Part shown: in pieces, positions 12,760 to 25,788 of the stretch
Layout: every line of letters starts with the position of its first letter
Position numbering within the stretch: the stretch's first letter is position 1
DNA from: Neelides folsomi
Taxonomy: Eukaryota; Arthropoda; Collembola; Neelipleona; Neelidae
Assembly (NCBI GenBank): GCA_034687125.1
Contig: JAQGBZ010000034.1
Span: 276,474 to 340,473 of the forward strand
Length of the DNA: 64,000 nt
Direction of reading: 5' to 3'
Notes under the pieces: generated by a model
What the model was told of the DNA's origin: nothing
Database searches by the model: none
The model's input: only the letters and a program-made list of their open reading frames with translations
Translations under genes and position numbers: made by a program

Positions 12760-15700
12760 AACCTGTAATCTTTGACTTTTCACTCAACTCTATCTCATAT
12801 TAACCAAATTACTCCATCGGCATCAAATAAATGTAGAATTAATTCATTAGACATTTTAATTAAATTAAAATTTTAAACATTGTTAATACGAAACTAACAC
12901 TGTACATTGTATACTATACATATGTCTGTGCCTGTCTCGTCAAGTATACTTTTATATGAGATATCTATGCAAAATGTTAGACCATTTGTAAGTGAGGTAG
13001 TGAGACATGGAAATCGGTCCTTGAGAGTTTTTTAATTAAGAGCTGCCTCATGTCGTCATCTTTTTATGAGGTGGATAAACGGAAATGAGTCTGAAGTGAA
13101 AAAAGATTCCTCACTTCATCTAATGCAGATGAGATGAAAGGTGCCGTCGGTGCAGGTGCCTTCATCTTCTCGCCCATTGCGGTCCACCGCTCAAACGCTC
13201 CCATGTAAAAACATTTCACTCTTCTCCTATGGAAAACTCCACATTTATAAATATGTATACATATACTAACATGTACACACACATATGGTCAGTAATATAT
13301 CGTATAAGATGTACGCAGGGAGGATTCGCCTTTACAACAAGTCCTGTTGGTTTCAATCAACCAAACATTTTTAAACATTCACTTTTTGCCCATTTCGCGA
13401 AGGTTTTTCATCAACGTGGTTGAGATTAAAGAGGCGCCAGTAGGACAATCAAACACCGCAAGGAATACATCCAAGGTATTTCAATCTTTTTACCATCAAC
13501 AACACTAAAAATCAAAAGAGGTTTAAAACTTTAAACTTACAAACTTTAAACCCAACGAGGAATTTAATATAAATAAATATATGGAATATGAAGTCATCGA
13601 CCTAATAAGTAGATAAATAAGTTATTTAAAATGAATCAACAGGAAGTGCATGTTCATGTCACATTATTTTCCTCCTTATGGGTTGGATTGAAAAAAGAGT
13701 GAATTTCATTGATTCTCTGAACTCGTTTCTCCACATGATCGTGACATTGTAAGAGTTGTAAGCCAATTGATCCCAGAGGTGATTCAATTAAAGTGGAAGA
13801 AGATAGGAATAAATGAAAATGGAGATAAGCCATCTGGGCCTTCGATGAACCCTCTTTGTTCGAGATATGGCGGGAGTGAGAGATACCGGAAAGGACGAAG
13901 AAAGTGAATGTGGTGAAGGGTCTCTTCCGGTGACCTCCTTTCGGCTCCCATTACCATCCTTAAGATTCAACAAGAAACTTCATTTCCATTCCAAACATCT
14001 TTCAGCCTCATGTCCCTTTACTTCCATTACCACCACCATAATCTTATTAATTTACATATATCATCAATGGAGATTTGAAAACCAAAATAATCAAATTTTA
14101 AATATAATTATTCTGAGATTGCATATTTTATAAATTTAAATATATTATATATTCTTAAATATATTATAAATATCTTAAATGCATAATAAATATCTGTACA
14201 TAATCAATGTCATTGATTTGCCTCATGTTTCTTTGAATATCTGATGGACCATTTATTGAGTAATTAAATGGAGGTTTCCTCAGATTTGGGAATGAGTTTG
14301 AAGGGAAGTTGTTAAGTCTTTGTAACGATACCTGGGAGAAGTTTGACTGGGCCCTGAGAACCCTTGGGAAGGTGAGAGGGCTTAAATGGGAACAGACGGC
14401 CCTGCCATGTGCTTCATATCCGCATCCGTCCGTCCCTTCCTCTTCTCACATTCGTTGGCCTAGGTCATCCCTCTCACCTTCCTCCTTTCTCACAACCATA
14501 AAGAAGACCGAAGGCGGGAAAAGTCGACCGGAAGAGAAAACCTTTTTTTACTCATCTTCAAGTCTCCAAAACACCGCATGGGAAAGCTTTTCATTTCACT
14601 ACTACTCACCTTCTCATCCACACCAACAAAAAACACATTCATGGATGAATTCCATATTATACTACCCATTTAATATACTACCCATTTAAATACATAATAA
14701 ATACCATTATTATTTTTAAAGACAGTTGAACCGCCAAACAAATAAAATTCCAAAATCACTGGACTTTAAACAAATAAGGTATAAAACGGTATAATAAATA
14801 CATACCATATATGTATACAGATAGTATATTATGTGTCATATGTAATATTTAACCTCTTATATGTAAATGTATAATATGTGTAATATGTCATATTTAACAT
14901 GTCATATTTAATACAAATATACATGTAATATTTATATAAGTAAAGATTGATTTTGTAAGTATTGATTTATATTATTTTTCATATATTTGAAGTTGTTGGA
15001 CAGAGATTCATTTGAAGGGACCAAGTGGCCTGCAGACGCGAGCCAGGAAGGGACTCGAATCACCGAATGAATGGTAGTGAGGTCCTCCAGCTGGCTACCG
15101 TGAGGAACCCTTGGTCATTATGGTCATGGCACGGGAAGGGATCGACAGGTGGTTCCTTGGAGATGATGATCTGATTCCTCCATGTCTTAGCCTCATGTTC
15201 AAGGGCTCAAAAAGAGTCCCAAACAGACAAAGACTTGCTTTCCCGCTCTTCACTTCCTTTCCTTCATTTCGACCAATGTAGATTTTAAATAAAATTTACA
15301 ATATTAGTTAGTAAAATAAAGTTATTTAGATACAGAGGAATTGACAAGTATTTAATAAAATTTTGTAATAAAAAATTGGGTTCATTTAATAATCCAAATT
15401 TTCATATGGATGTTTGCCAATGTTGAGGTAATTTGAATTGAAGGATATTAAAATAATTAAGCCAATGAAGTTGTCAACTTTTCTGTGAGTGAATTTAATA
15501 TCGTTAGAGTTTGCATGACAGATGTGAGAATTTGGTTAGTTTGCGATAATCAATGCTTATATAAGCTACACAAAGATCAATGAGCCATTTATTAAATATT
15601 TACCTACTCAGATAGCACCTTAATTTCATTTGTCGTTCCTTGTTATCATTGGAATATTTGTTACTTTAACACAATTAATTGAATCAATAATCCTAATTTA

Positions 15701-16335
15701 TTCTTTCTCAACAGTTTTAATAAATTACATTTTGAGGCAACTACTTTATTTTCAGATTCTATTATCTCTTATGAATATGACTTCCCATTTCTAAATTTTT
15801 CTATTATTTCTCAATTACATAAATTTCATGTTACTAATTTTTAATTTCGAGCATTTTATTTTACGCAGTATTCTATGCCATTTTCTTGTGACCATTAATA
15901 TAATTAAATGTAAGTACACATATGTTTTAGGAATACGCTAATCACATATTACATAAGAGTACTGTATAGTTTAGTACTTCAATAAACTTGATAACTAACT
16001 ACGTATGGTATATTGTTAAACACTTAATTGCTACTTTTATTATCTTTATATGTATTGTAATGCTTTGTAATTAACATTTATTCAAAACTAAATATCAGTA
16101 GATACTATATATGTACTTAATATAACATTAAATGCATAAAAACACCATTTATACATTGTGATAATTAAACTTGTAAAATTTTAAATAATACTTTTGGATT
16201 TCTGTGAGTGCCATGCATTATGCTCATACGGAGCGAAAATTGCTATTTATGCAAGTTATCAAATATCAAATATAATAAATACAAGAATTATTTAGTTGGT
16301 GATGATTCATGCATAAATAGTTACATATGTGTATT
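12760..16335. other. Intergenic sequence, no gene seen
   Basis: Mixed unique sequence and, from about 15270, very AT-rich DNA. Nothing recognised. Confidence 0.5.
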
Positions 16336-16768
16336 TTCAATGTAAAAACGGGTATCTTTTTGGGGGAAATTCGTTAGTAACGAATTTTTTTTAATTGAAT
16401 TTCCTAAAATTGTGACATACAGGTATTAGAACAAAAAATGGGGCATGATACGTCAATTAAAATATGAACAAATTAGTATTTATATATGGTATAAATGTCA
16501 ATTAATGCTGAATCTATATAGTATGATATTTGAATGTTAATTGGCAATTTTAAAGTCTACTTGATAACTTAATTGGTTTTACTAAATGTTATATGCATTT
16601 TATTTAGTGCAATTCTTTAAGCAAATATTGATAATTTTTGTATTTAATGACAAATTAATTTTGAAGTATTATCATTATATTTATAATATTCTATAAAATT
16701 AATTGTTTGATAAAAAAATAAATCGTTAGAAACGAATCTTTCAGAAAGATACCTGTTTTTACATTGAA
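16336..16768. mobile_element. 433-bp inverted-repeat element
   Basis: Ends share an inverted repeat of about 45-48 bp: TTCAATGTAAAAACGGGTAT at the left and its near-complement at the right (ACAGG for ACGGG), continuing into a TTCGTTA...TAACGA palindrome. The interior is AT-rich without coding capacity. CATATG lies just outside both ends, but no clean target duplication is visible, so the superfamily is unassigned. Confidence 0.65.
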
Positions 16769-17264
16769 AGGTTTCATATGTATAATACAATTTAATTGAT
16801 ATTTTTAATTCTTGGTAACTTTATATTCATATTACTTACATACATTTAATATCTAACAATATGTAACACTTATATGTACATAGGTATGTATATTTGTATA
16901 TGTATCATACATATCTGATGTACATATACTTACTACCTACTTATTACATTAGTTACTGTTACTAGTTACTTAATGGTTATATCTGTAGGTATTTGTAAAT
17001 ATTTGTTATCTTCTTTTAATTGATTTCCTTTCTAATAAATTTTGTAATTTTTTTGTTATTCAAGAATATGATTATTGTTTAAATATGGAAATTAGTAAGG
17101 TAAGTATATGAATAAACTTTCTTAATTATATTTTGCAAAAACAATATTCGTCTTAAAAAAGAATTTCCTGTATATGAATCAAAGACCGAATTCCTTTTTC
17201 AAAATAGGTTTCAAATTGGGATTACCCGATACATATTTCATTTCTAAGATTCCTCCCCTTAGTA

Positions 17265-17270
17265 TTTATT
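17265..17270 (-). terminator. Candidate poly(A) signal overlapping the Ilp7 stop codon
   Basis: On the minus strand the stop reads TGAATAAATAC: a canonical AATAAA shares its first A with the TGA stop. If used, the 3' UTR would be only about 10-30 nt. A later signal may be the real one. Confidence 0.35.
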
Positions 17271-17399
17271 CAAGTTTTGAGGGATCGACGTGACCGACCG
17301 AATCGTCGATGTGTGGGGCAATATTCAGCATATTCTTCCCAAGTGCAACCTGCTGGACTACAACACTCGTCAGTTATTGACTTGCTCTCTCGTTTCCCT
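17270..17399 (-). CDS. Ilp7: Ilp7 coding exon 3: A chain and stop
   Basis: 130 nt. The acceptor is CCTGTGTTTTCAG|A. The first base completes AGA (R115), followed by a GKR cleavage site, the four A-chain cysteines and a basic tail (THRRFGRSRR) before TGA at 17272-17270. The exon lacks an ATG of its own, so a simple ORF search misses it. The 238-bp intron before it is typical of this locus. Confidence 0.93.
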
Positions 17400-19626
17400 C
17401 TGAAAACACAGGTCCAAATTAGGAATTCCATTAGTGATATTTTGATCATCTAAGGAAATTCTAAACTTCATTATTAACAACACAAGCCTTGACTCAAATC
17501 CTTCAAGACTTGTAAATATTCTCACTTCAACCATTTCTTAATTCTTGTTCAGGGGAATGATTTTTGACAAGTAATTTTGTTAATTGGACGGAAAGGAGTT
17601 CGTGAGTTTGGGTGATTAAATGAAAATCCATTTTTACCTGTCATATCCACTCCATGGCTTGATCAAATGATTGGCCTCTCGCTTGTCGATGAAGATTTCC
17701 TCAAGGGCCTCGTCCGAAGGCTCCTTTGGAACCTCGTGGGATCTTTTGTCAAACCGATAAATATCTTTTTCACATGCCCAATCCATATGGGTGAGGAGCT
17801 GATCTCGGCACCGAACGTGTTTCTCCAAGTGCCAAGCCGATTTCCATTCATCTTCGTTCCTATTATTCCATGAGATTAGCATTCCCAGAAATCATCTCTT
17901 TTTAATCTCCACCCTTGAGGACCAAAAAGGGCCCTTGGTTCACTGAAGGGAGATTCTCCCACAAACCCTTCTGCCACTCCTTTTACCTTCCTTCAACAAA
18001 ATCCACAATACCAAACATCCTAGGAAATGTGTAAATGAAAAGGTCAATGTATAAAGACTTGTTCATCTCCGGAACAAATTGACTTCTCCCTTAAGTCCCA
18101 ATGAGACGTTTTTGAGTTAAAGCGTGAGAAAACACAGGTCGTAAATTACATGGACATTTTAATCACCAATTGGATTATCCTATAGAACATCACCTGGTAC
18201 TGATAACCTAATAGGATATACTTAATAACTACCATATGTATATAATAACAGTATATGTAAATGTACCTGTACCGTATATGTAATACCTACCTAATAGTAA
18301 AAGATATATCAATTAGAAGGTGTAGTGTACAGATATATTATTATGTGTATGCCTGGAATGTAAATACACCAAAGTAATGGGGAAACACACGAGATGAACA
18401 TTAAGGATGCAGAAGCTGAATCAATGCATTTTTTGATCAGGTTGAATAAATGAGAAACATGTTGTTAAAGGGAACTTGGTAATCAATTACGTGTCCACAT
18501 GGGAGAGAAATCCCAATGAATGAATGAATTCCAATTCTTCCCCATAAAAATTTCACTGTCAAAAGTTGGCCAGCCCAGAACAATAAAAGCCGATGAAGAT
18601 CTCTCGGTTACCCCAGTGAATAAAAATCCAGACACGAAGAGTCGGAATGTCTGGAATTCATTGAACAAATCTTTCCCATTCTCTTCATCTCCTCGGTTTG
18701 ATGGGACTTTGATGCTCCACAACAAATTGGCCACCTTCACAAACCTCGCCCATTTCAAAGAGAGAAAAGTGTTGAAAGAATATGTGTTCCGTGGTTTGAA
18801 TGCCAAATTCCCCTTCTTTATTACATTAACTATGCAAATTGTTCTCAAAGTTCATCAATATTATAATTTTATAATGTGAGTAAACAAAGAAGCTCTTTAA
18901 AAATCATCAACCTTTGCATGGATTCTATGTGTAAACTATCGATCATCTTCCAGCCTTTTTTTAATTCCTTTCAGAACCAACACTTTAACTTCTTTCTCCA
19001 ACACGTTGAAATGGATAAATGGATATTTGCATAGTGATTATATTTTTTACAAACCTGCGTTTTACGAGGTGCGTAAGAGTGCGAAACATAATAATGAATG
19101 ATATTGGATTCTAAAGGTTAATTGAAAGCTTTTAAATTTTTAAAACAAGGCCACTTGCTGTCTCCTATTTCGTTCCACTTACAAGCCAATGCAATGCATG
19201 TACATGTATGGGACATGTACACATGTATCTGTAAGTTGTATGTAAGTACAAGGTATTAAATTTTAACAACTTTGTAATTTCACGATGGAGAAAGGAAATA
19301 AAAAGTGTTTTATGGCATCACATTATCGTCTAACGGATGACCTGGAGAAATATACATGAATATTGTAAATATAAATAAATTGAAGGAAGTGAGGAATGGG
19401 ATTGAATCTAATTAAGGAGTCGTCATTAAGAAGGTCCAGGGGAGTAAACTTTCTCTGAGGGCAGAATTTGAAATGAAGCGTCGTCTAGACGACTGCGAGT
19501 TCACCTTAATTGAAAGATCTTCTCGAGCTGTGCCTCTCGGTCGGTGAATGCCGGACAGGGGAGGAGAGCAAAGGTCGCAAGGACGAGACTCACGCAAAGC
19601 AGAGGAGGAGGAAAACTTCTGGACAT
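17270..19626 (-). CDS. Ilp7: Insulin-like peptide 7 (relaxin-like prohormone), 3 coding exons
   Basis: The spliced coding sequence is join(19626-19505, 17859-17638, 17399-17270), 474 nt and 157 aa, with phase-2 joins at both introns. Residues 1-26 form a signal peptide with a hydrophobic core (LLCVSLVLATFALL). The B chain carries C58 and C70, 12 residues apart as in insulin, inside CRDQLLTHMDWACEKDIYR. The C peptide has basic cleavage sites at DKR80, DKR101 and GKR118. The A chain has CC127-128, C133 and C142 inside ECCSPAGCTWEEYAEYC. The CC-x4-C spacing and the WACEKDIYR and GCTWEEYAEYC blocks match Drosophila Ilp7 as I recall it, not generic insulins. In flies Ilp7 is a secreted neuronal hormone of the relaxin-like class, thought to act through an LGR-type receptor. 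A start at M19626 gives the best signal peptide; other upstream ATGs in the same frame would place charged residues first. Confidence 0.95.
17638..17859 (-). CDS. Ilp7: Ilp7 coding exon 2: B chain and most of the C peptide
   Basis: 222 nt. The acceptor is AATAATAG|G, with a good branch-like CTAAT about 20 nt upstream; the donor is GACAG|GTAAAAAT. The frame holds W46 and W50, then C58 and C70 of the B chain, and dibasic KR80 and KR101. The ORF could read a few codons further upstream (MLISWNN) without splicing, but only the spliced start matches exon 1 in phase and the family sequence. Confidence 0.92.
17860..19504 (-). other. Ilp7: Ilp7 intron 1
   Basis: 1,645 bp between the signal-peptide and B-chain exons. 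No nested gene recognised. Confidence 0.8.
19505..19626 (-). CDS. Ilp7: Ilp7 coding exon 1: signal peptide and propeptide start
   Basis: Encodes residues 1-40 plus two bases of R41. ATG at 19626-19624, then a proline-rich, leucine/valine-rich signal sequence ending near PCPAF-TD. The exon ends AAG|GTGAAC (donor GT at 19504-19503). Phase 2 joins to the first base of the B-chain exon and gives FQLR-NEDEW, which parallels the RER...DWENVW region recalled for fly Ilp7. The following intron is 1,645 bp. Confidence 0.88.
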
Positions 19627-22600
19627 TCCTGGGATGCCGCTCCTCCTCAATCTGAACAAGATAAAATTCCGAGTCATCTTCAATCCAAGATGAGACACTG
19701 TAAATAAAAGGAGCCCAAACATTGTTCGCCTCCTTGTACCCGGTGGTCCAATTGAACCTCTTCCCAACAACATATGGAGATTCACATCCTTATGGGAGCC
19801 AACACTGGGCCACTCGACGGACATTCCAAGGGATCTCTCAGAGATTCTCTCTCAGAAATTCTCGAGATCCAGAGGAATGACACAAGCCTTGTTGGTGGGA
19901 ATAATTACCAAATCCCACCAAGTGCCCCACTTCTCCCATCACCCCCGGCAAGTGTGAATAAATTTATTGTGTTGGGCCCTATGGGGAAAATACCGGGGAT
20001 TCCCTATGTAGATACGAATTCCCTAAACGTCTAATCTAAACGGCTCGTGGCTGTGGGCAACAAAAACGCCTTTAACCCTTCCCGTAATTTAATCACAGCT
20101 TTCACATCCGCAACCCACATTTTTCACTTTATATATTTCTTTCCAATTGACCTTCAATTCATATTTATTCTTCATGATCACAACCTATATTTAACTTCCC
20201 TTATATTAACTTAACTGTATTAACTTAACCAAAAAATTTCCTTATATAAATAAAGTCAAGATCATTCCACCCCAATGTCAATCACGTAATAATATGTACG
20301 GTTTTTTACATCTCTTTTGATCTTACTACCAACAAGTGGATCCGCTATAGTCAATACTTGAGACCTTTTAACAATATATAAGAAATTTAGTATTTTTTCC
20401 TCCTTCACACCCTGGCTTAAGTATTTGGTGTTTAGAAAAAGGGTGGATTTTGGAACTTGGGAGATCACTGGGGGCAAGAGGAAATAAAGGTAAGATTTCC
20501 AATCTAATCTCCCGTTACTACATGTATTCTTAGTAATAGTATTACAAGTACCATAATGCGAGTGAGGGTAATTAGGAAGTTTGAAGGACCCAAGGTTTAA
20601 ATGAAAAATGAAGGAGTTACGTTTACCCACCTGTCAAATTCAATATTCCAATTTCCTCCAGACTCAACTGATGAGGAATTTTTTGAACAGCGCTGAGGGA
20701 AAGTCAAGTGATCATAATTTGTATTTATCTGGAGGGTTGTTGAGAACCATGGGATTAAATCGGCCGGAGTCGAGGACGAGAGACAAATGGGGTTGAGAGG
20801 AGGACAGGTGAAAATTAAAAGGCTTTCCTCAATGACGAGGGCAACATGCGCCAGGACGAGTTGGGACGGTTTTACATATGTTGTGTCGCCAGGGTCGGAT
20901 GAAGGTGACGTTCCAATTCCGGATTGTCCGGGAGTTGTGAGGGCGGGGTGTTTTGATGCGTCGTCGTCCTCCTCCGCTGCCCCCAACATTTATTATCCTT
21001 TGTTTGAGGACGTAGGAGGAGGTTTGAGCTACTTTCAAAACAAAGAATCACTTTAATAACAATGTAATAGCCCAAGATTCAATTCCAGGTGTACACACCA
21101 TTCATTCCATTCTTCCCATTCCCATTGGACCACATTGACGACGCTTCTTTCTGCCCTGACAACTTAATGGAATCTTCTCACTATCGAAACAAGTAGCTAA
21201 ATGGTAAATAAAAACGTCTAATTAAAATTATAACCAATTTTAACGTCTCGTACAATTTATCATTAAACTATTTTAAGCGGATCCGTCACTTTGTTGACCA
21301 ATTTATTCTAGGATTTTTATACACGTCATATTGGACAAAAAAGATTTACTCGACAGTATGCTAATATGACAAACTCAATTCGTGTTCATGATTAAATCCA
21401 TATATGTCATATACGTCATACAATACATATGTCATATGTCGTATACCTAAGTACTGCATATGTATGTAACAATGTAACAAAGGACTCTAAAAATAAAATG
21501 TATATTAAGTTCATGTATTTATTATTATTAATTAAATGGAAATATGATAAGATCTTATATATTATGGTAAATACGTATACTGATTGTATTCAATATATAT
21601 ATATTTAATGTATTACATCATATAAGAACGGAAATTTTGACTTTTCTCTCATCTTGCGTGAAAAAGTTGGGAGTGAAGTTGAAAGTTTGTTTGGAAGAGG
21701 GCGAGTAGTTGAAAAACGTTCCTTTTCGCTTCTACACATTTCATTCACATTCACATTCAAGTTTAAACATGAAAAAGGGTTTGTCTAATGAAAATTCATT
21801 TATTTATTTATTAATGAATGTAAATTAAATATAATGATGAAATTAATATTATTATTAATTTTTATTACTTATAATAATGTTATTTAACATTATTATAAGT
21901 AGTTGATAAATAAATAAATGCTTATCGATAAGAATGGGGTTCAAATGATGAGTTCTAAGAGGAGTTTGCTCACAATCAAAGGTCGAGTAAAGATAAACTA
22001 TAAATTTATTTAATATTTATATGTACATACAATATACATGTATATGTAATATATATATGTATGTATATTGAGTATCCATATCTTTATATTATAGTCTTAA
22101 TTGATATACTGATATATAAACATCTTATAAAAATAGAAAAAATGGAATTGGGTATGTTAATGAGTTTTTAAAATGTTCTCTGCGACTCCCCAATGATGAT
22201 GGATGGTGATTGAATAGTGAGGGGGATAAAGAGCTTCCATCATTCTTTATATTCATTATTGGCATTTATTAGTAAAAAGGCCGGGCCGAACTAATTTTGG
22301 ATAAAAATGTCTTTTATGTGACCCTAGATTGGACGTGGACGTGTGTGGAATTGATTTTGCTTGCTAAACCCCCGGGTCCTTCCCATCCCGAACCGAGGAT
22401 TATTGGAAGCCGAAGTGTTGAATCTCTTAACAGCTCAATGATCTCCAAGGAGAGAAAAGGATTCCTAATGATGGTCCCGGAGCACATTTAGCCGTCAGGG
22501 ATTTGTAAGGTCCTTGTAATGTAAGAGGGATGAAGCCGCACGTTCCAACCCTCACCTTTGACTCCAAAGATTCATTAATATCTCATTGAAAGTTGTTCAC

Positions 22601-25572
22601 TCGGCGTTGCGCTCATTGAAGACCACATGGTTCCTTTTAATTCTCTTTTTAAACATCCGATGGATCGAATCTCTCATCTTTGTGATCAATCACTCAAATC
22701 TCTCCCCCAGCACCGGCCTTTATTGTCCACTCGACTGGATTACATTTCATTACCTTTTCAAGACCTTGACACTCTCAGTCCCTTTCAGACTTCTCCCTCA
22801 GGCCCACATCTATCCGATGACTAATATTCCATCAAGTGTCAGGAGGGGAATTAGACACGATGGAAATCGGGGCAGGTAGGAGCTATGTTAATGAATTCAA
22901 TTCCAACTCTTTCAAACTGAATACTCTGAGTCTCTAAAAATAAATATTTAAATACCAAATACTCATTTACATTTCAAAACACAGTTTACATACATTCCCC
23001 ATCTATTCAGAATGGATCCAAGGATAGTCTATATAATGATTAGAATTAGAATATGTATTAAAGTTTTTAATAACTCACACACTTTCCACCTTATGTTTCG
23101 CAGAACAAATCCAAGATCCCTTCAATGACCTTTGTTGAGTTGAAACGAAAAAATGAAGTTTAAGGGCGATGAAAGAACTTAACATAATGTATGATCATTT
23201 CTTTCAAAATCTGTTCCAACTGGATCTCTGGCTAAACTCATGCAATGCATAGAAATGCAAATATGAATTAATATAAAAGACAACTGATTCTTATTCTAAA
23301 TACATACCATACATATACGCACTATATTATACTATAAATAAGTACATAATGTATATTGTAATTGTATATATAAGAATATGTAAATATTCCTAACTTATAA
23401 GTTCAAATGAAATTTTATGAAAAATTACTTGTATAACTTATGTATATAAGATATGAATATTACTTTCATCATGGTTGGCTCCTTGGCTCAATAGGAAAAA
23501 TAATATTAAAATACGACCGAAGTTGGATGAATGTGGAATTGTGAAGTGAAAGGTTCTTGCTATATACATACTTATATAAACAGAAATACATACAAGAAAA
23601 GTTGATATAGTAAATGTATCATACTTATTATATCCATTATGATATGTATCGTATTCTACCTTAGATCTTCATTAATATGGATTAATTTGAAAGGATTTCT
23701 CGTCCAACCGCCCTTCAGCGCCGTTCAACCCAAGTGGCTCTTGAGAATGTGAAGAGTTGAATGGGAATCAATTTCTCTCTTCGCCTCCCGGTTGTCACTC
23801 TCCGGGGACGGACGGGTGTGAAGAAGAATTATTTTCTAACATACACGGCTAATTGACTTTCCCTTTCAACTTTACTCAATTGGCCCTTGTGGACTTCCAC
23901 CGGGAAACAAAAGCCGAAGGGGCATAGAAAACCTAAAACTAAAATTTAAACTCTACAATGATGGACAATTGAAAGAGTCAGATGGCCAAAACATAGAAGT
24001 CGTACTTTGAACATTGATTCAAGTGATATTTAAATTTAAAATGTTCCCGTTCCGCACGTCCGTTCCTCAAGGGTTCAACTCAATGGTCAACATTTTTTGC
24101 ATGACAATTTTGACTTACTGCACATGTGTCTATTTGATTAAATCAACAGCTCCCCTTGTCAAGTAACTTGATTCACTCAATTCTCCTCTCATACAATTTT
24201 TTATTTCGGGGAAAGGAGAAACATGAACTTTTGGAATGGTTCTCTGGGCTGGAATTGACATTGGCCGTCATCCCAATCATAACTCATTCCTTTGAGAGGA
24301 ATTTGAAGTCCGTTGGTTTGGAACAACGACTTTGCCCCATTTTTTCATTTTTAAAAACTGGTGGGCTCGAGTATTTAATTTGTCATTCTGTATAAACAGG
24401 GATAGTTTCATTTGATACGTAGCCTACTTGCGTGAGGTCATTTGAGTAGAAGGAGGGACAACGAGGGATTTGTATGTCAATAATCTGTAACTGTCAGGAC
24501 GAGGATTGTGATGTAACAAAATGGTCATATTTAGACTACACTCATATTTACTCAGGTAGGTTTAGGTTCAATACTTTTCCTATCTATCAACCTAATAGTC
24601 ATCCATAGTCCATAGTTGTAATCGAGTGGAAAAAAGGTGAATGGGCTTTCATTTACCTAAATTGTTAATGGACGAGTAGCCTGGAAGTTCCATTTACATT
24701 TATTCACAAATGTAAAGTCAACAATTGAGGAAATTGGATCCAAATGAAATACAAGAACAAATACAACCAAACGTTCGACTTATTTCACAAACACGCTTCT
24801 TGGGCTTCATTATCCAATTACCATCCGGGTGGTCGACGTTAACGGCTAACGTTCAGTTATTAATTCAACTAAATTGTTGTCAAAAACCGCAAAAGCCGGA
24901 GTTAACCATTTATTTATTTAAATTAAATGAATTATGTTTAAACTAACAATAATGTTTAAACTAAATTTATTGTGTTTAAGCTAATGCCGTCTATTTATGA
25001 TATTTATGAATATGGATCACAAAATGAGTGTTAGCTAACTGCCATAAGTTATCCATGAGATAACATAAGAATAAAGTAATTGATGAAAAATGGTGAAATA
25101 AAAACACAATTTTCATTTGAAATTTTATTGCGAGCTTTGAACGGTTGGGCGGTACAAATAATTAAAAAATAATCATATACATTTGAGTATTAAGTCAATT
25201 TAATATTTTTGAGTTAAGTCTTAAATAATCGTAAGAAATTAAATATTCAGTCACCAGAATAATTGATTCTATTAACGAGATTCTTCATTACGGAGTCGCA
25301 AAGGAATTCAATCACTAATTATAAATTAATTAACTGGAATCTTTAACAGCACATTCCGAAAGATGGGCACTCACACACACAATGGCAGTCTTCTCTCAAT
25401 GGATGTAAACAAATGTTATTTAAGGCCACAATCAATTCGGAACAATTATAAAACTATTTTAAAGTAATGTTAAAAAGTAAAAATATTAAGTTAAAGGTAC
25501 GAGTACCCTAAAATTTGATTTGTTACAAAATCGATAAAACTAAGGCTGGTAAGGAACTTGATAAAATGAAGT
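19627..25572. other. Region between Ilp7 and the HP1-like gene
   Basis: Should contain the Ilp7 promoter and 5' UTR, which I cannot place. It includes a hairpin at 21866 and triplicated ATGTTTAAACTAA-like units at about 24935-24983. No other coding exon supported. Confidence 0.5.
21866..21901. repeat. Perfect 17-bp AT-rich hairpin
   Basis: TACTTATAATAATGTTA and its exact complement flank a TT loop, inside a long AT-rich stretch. Confidence 0.7.
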
Positions 25573-25578
25573 TTTATT
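25573..25578 (-). terminator. Candidate poly(A) signal for the HP1-like gene
   Basis: This AATAAA on the minus strand lies about 250 nt past the stop codon, and I saw no canonical signal nearer. Cleavage-site evidence is absent. Confidence 0.3.
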
Positions 25579-25788
25579 ATCAATATATAATTAACATACC
25601 ATGTAGTTATATTAGGTAGAAAATAAATTTAATTTAATTGAGTAAATGACAATTGATCAAACACTAAGGTTAGGAACTTAAAAATTAATTTTATGACTTA
25701 CAAAGGTCAGAATATTAAAAAGGGGGGAAAGGTATACATAAAAAGCATAAATAACCATCATGAAAAAGAAATTGATATAAAAATCAAG

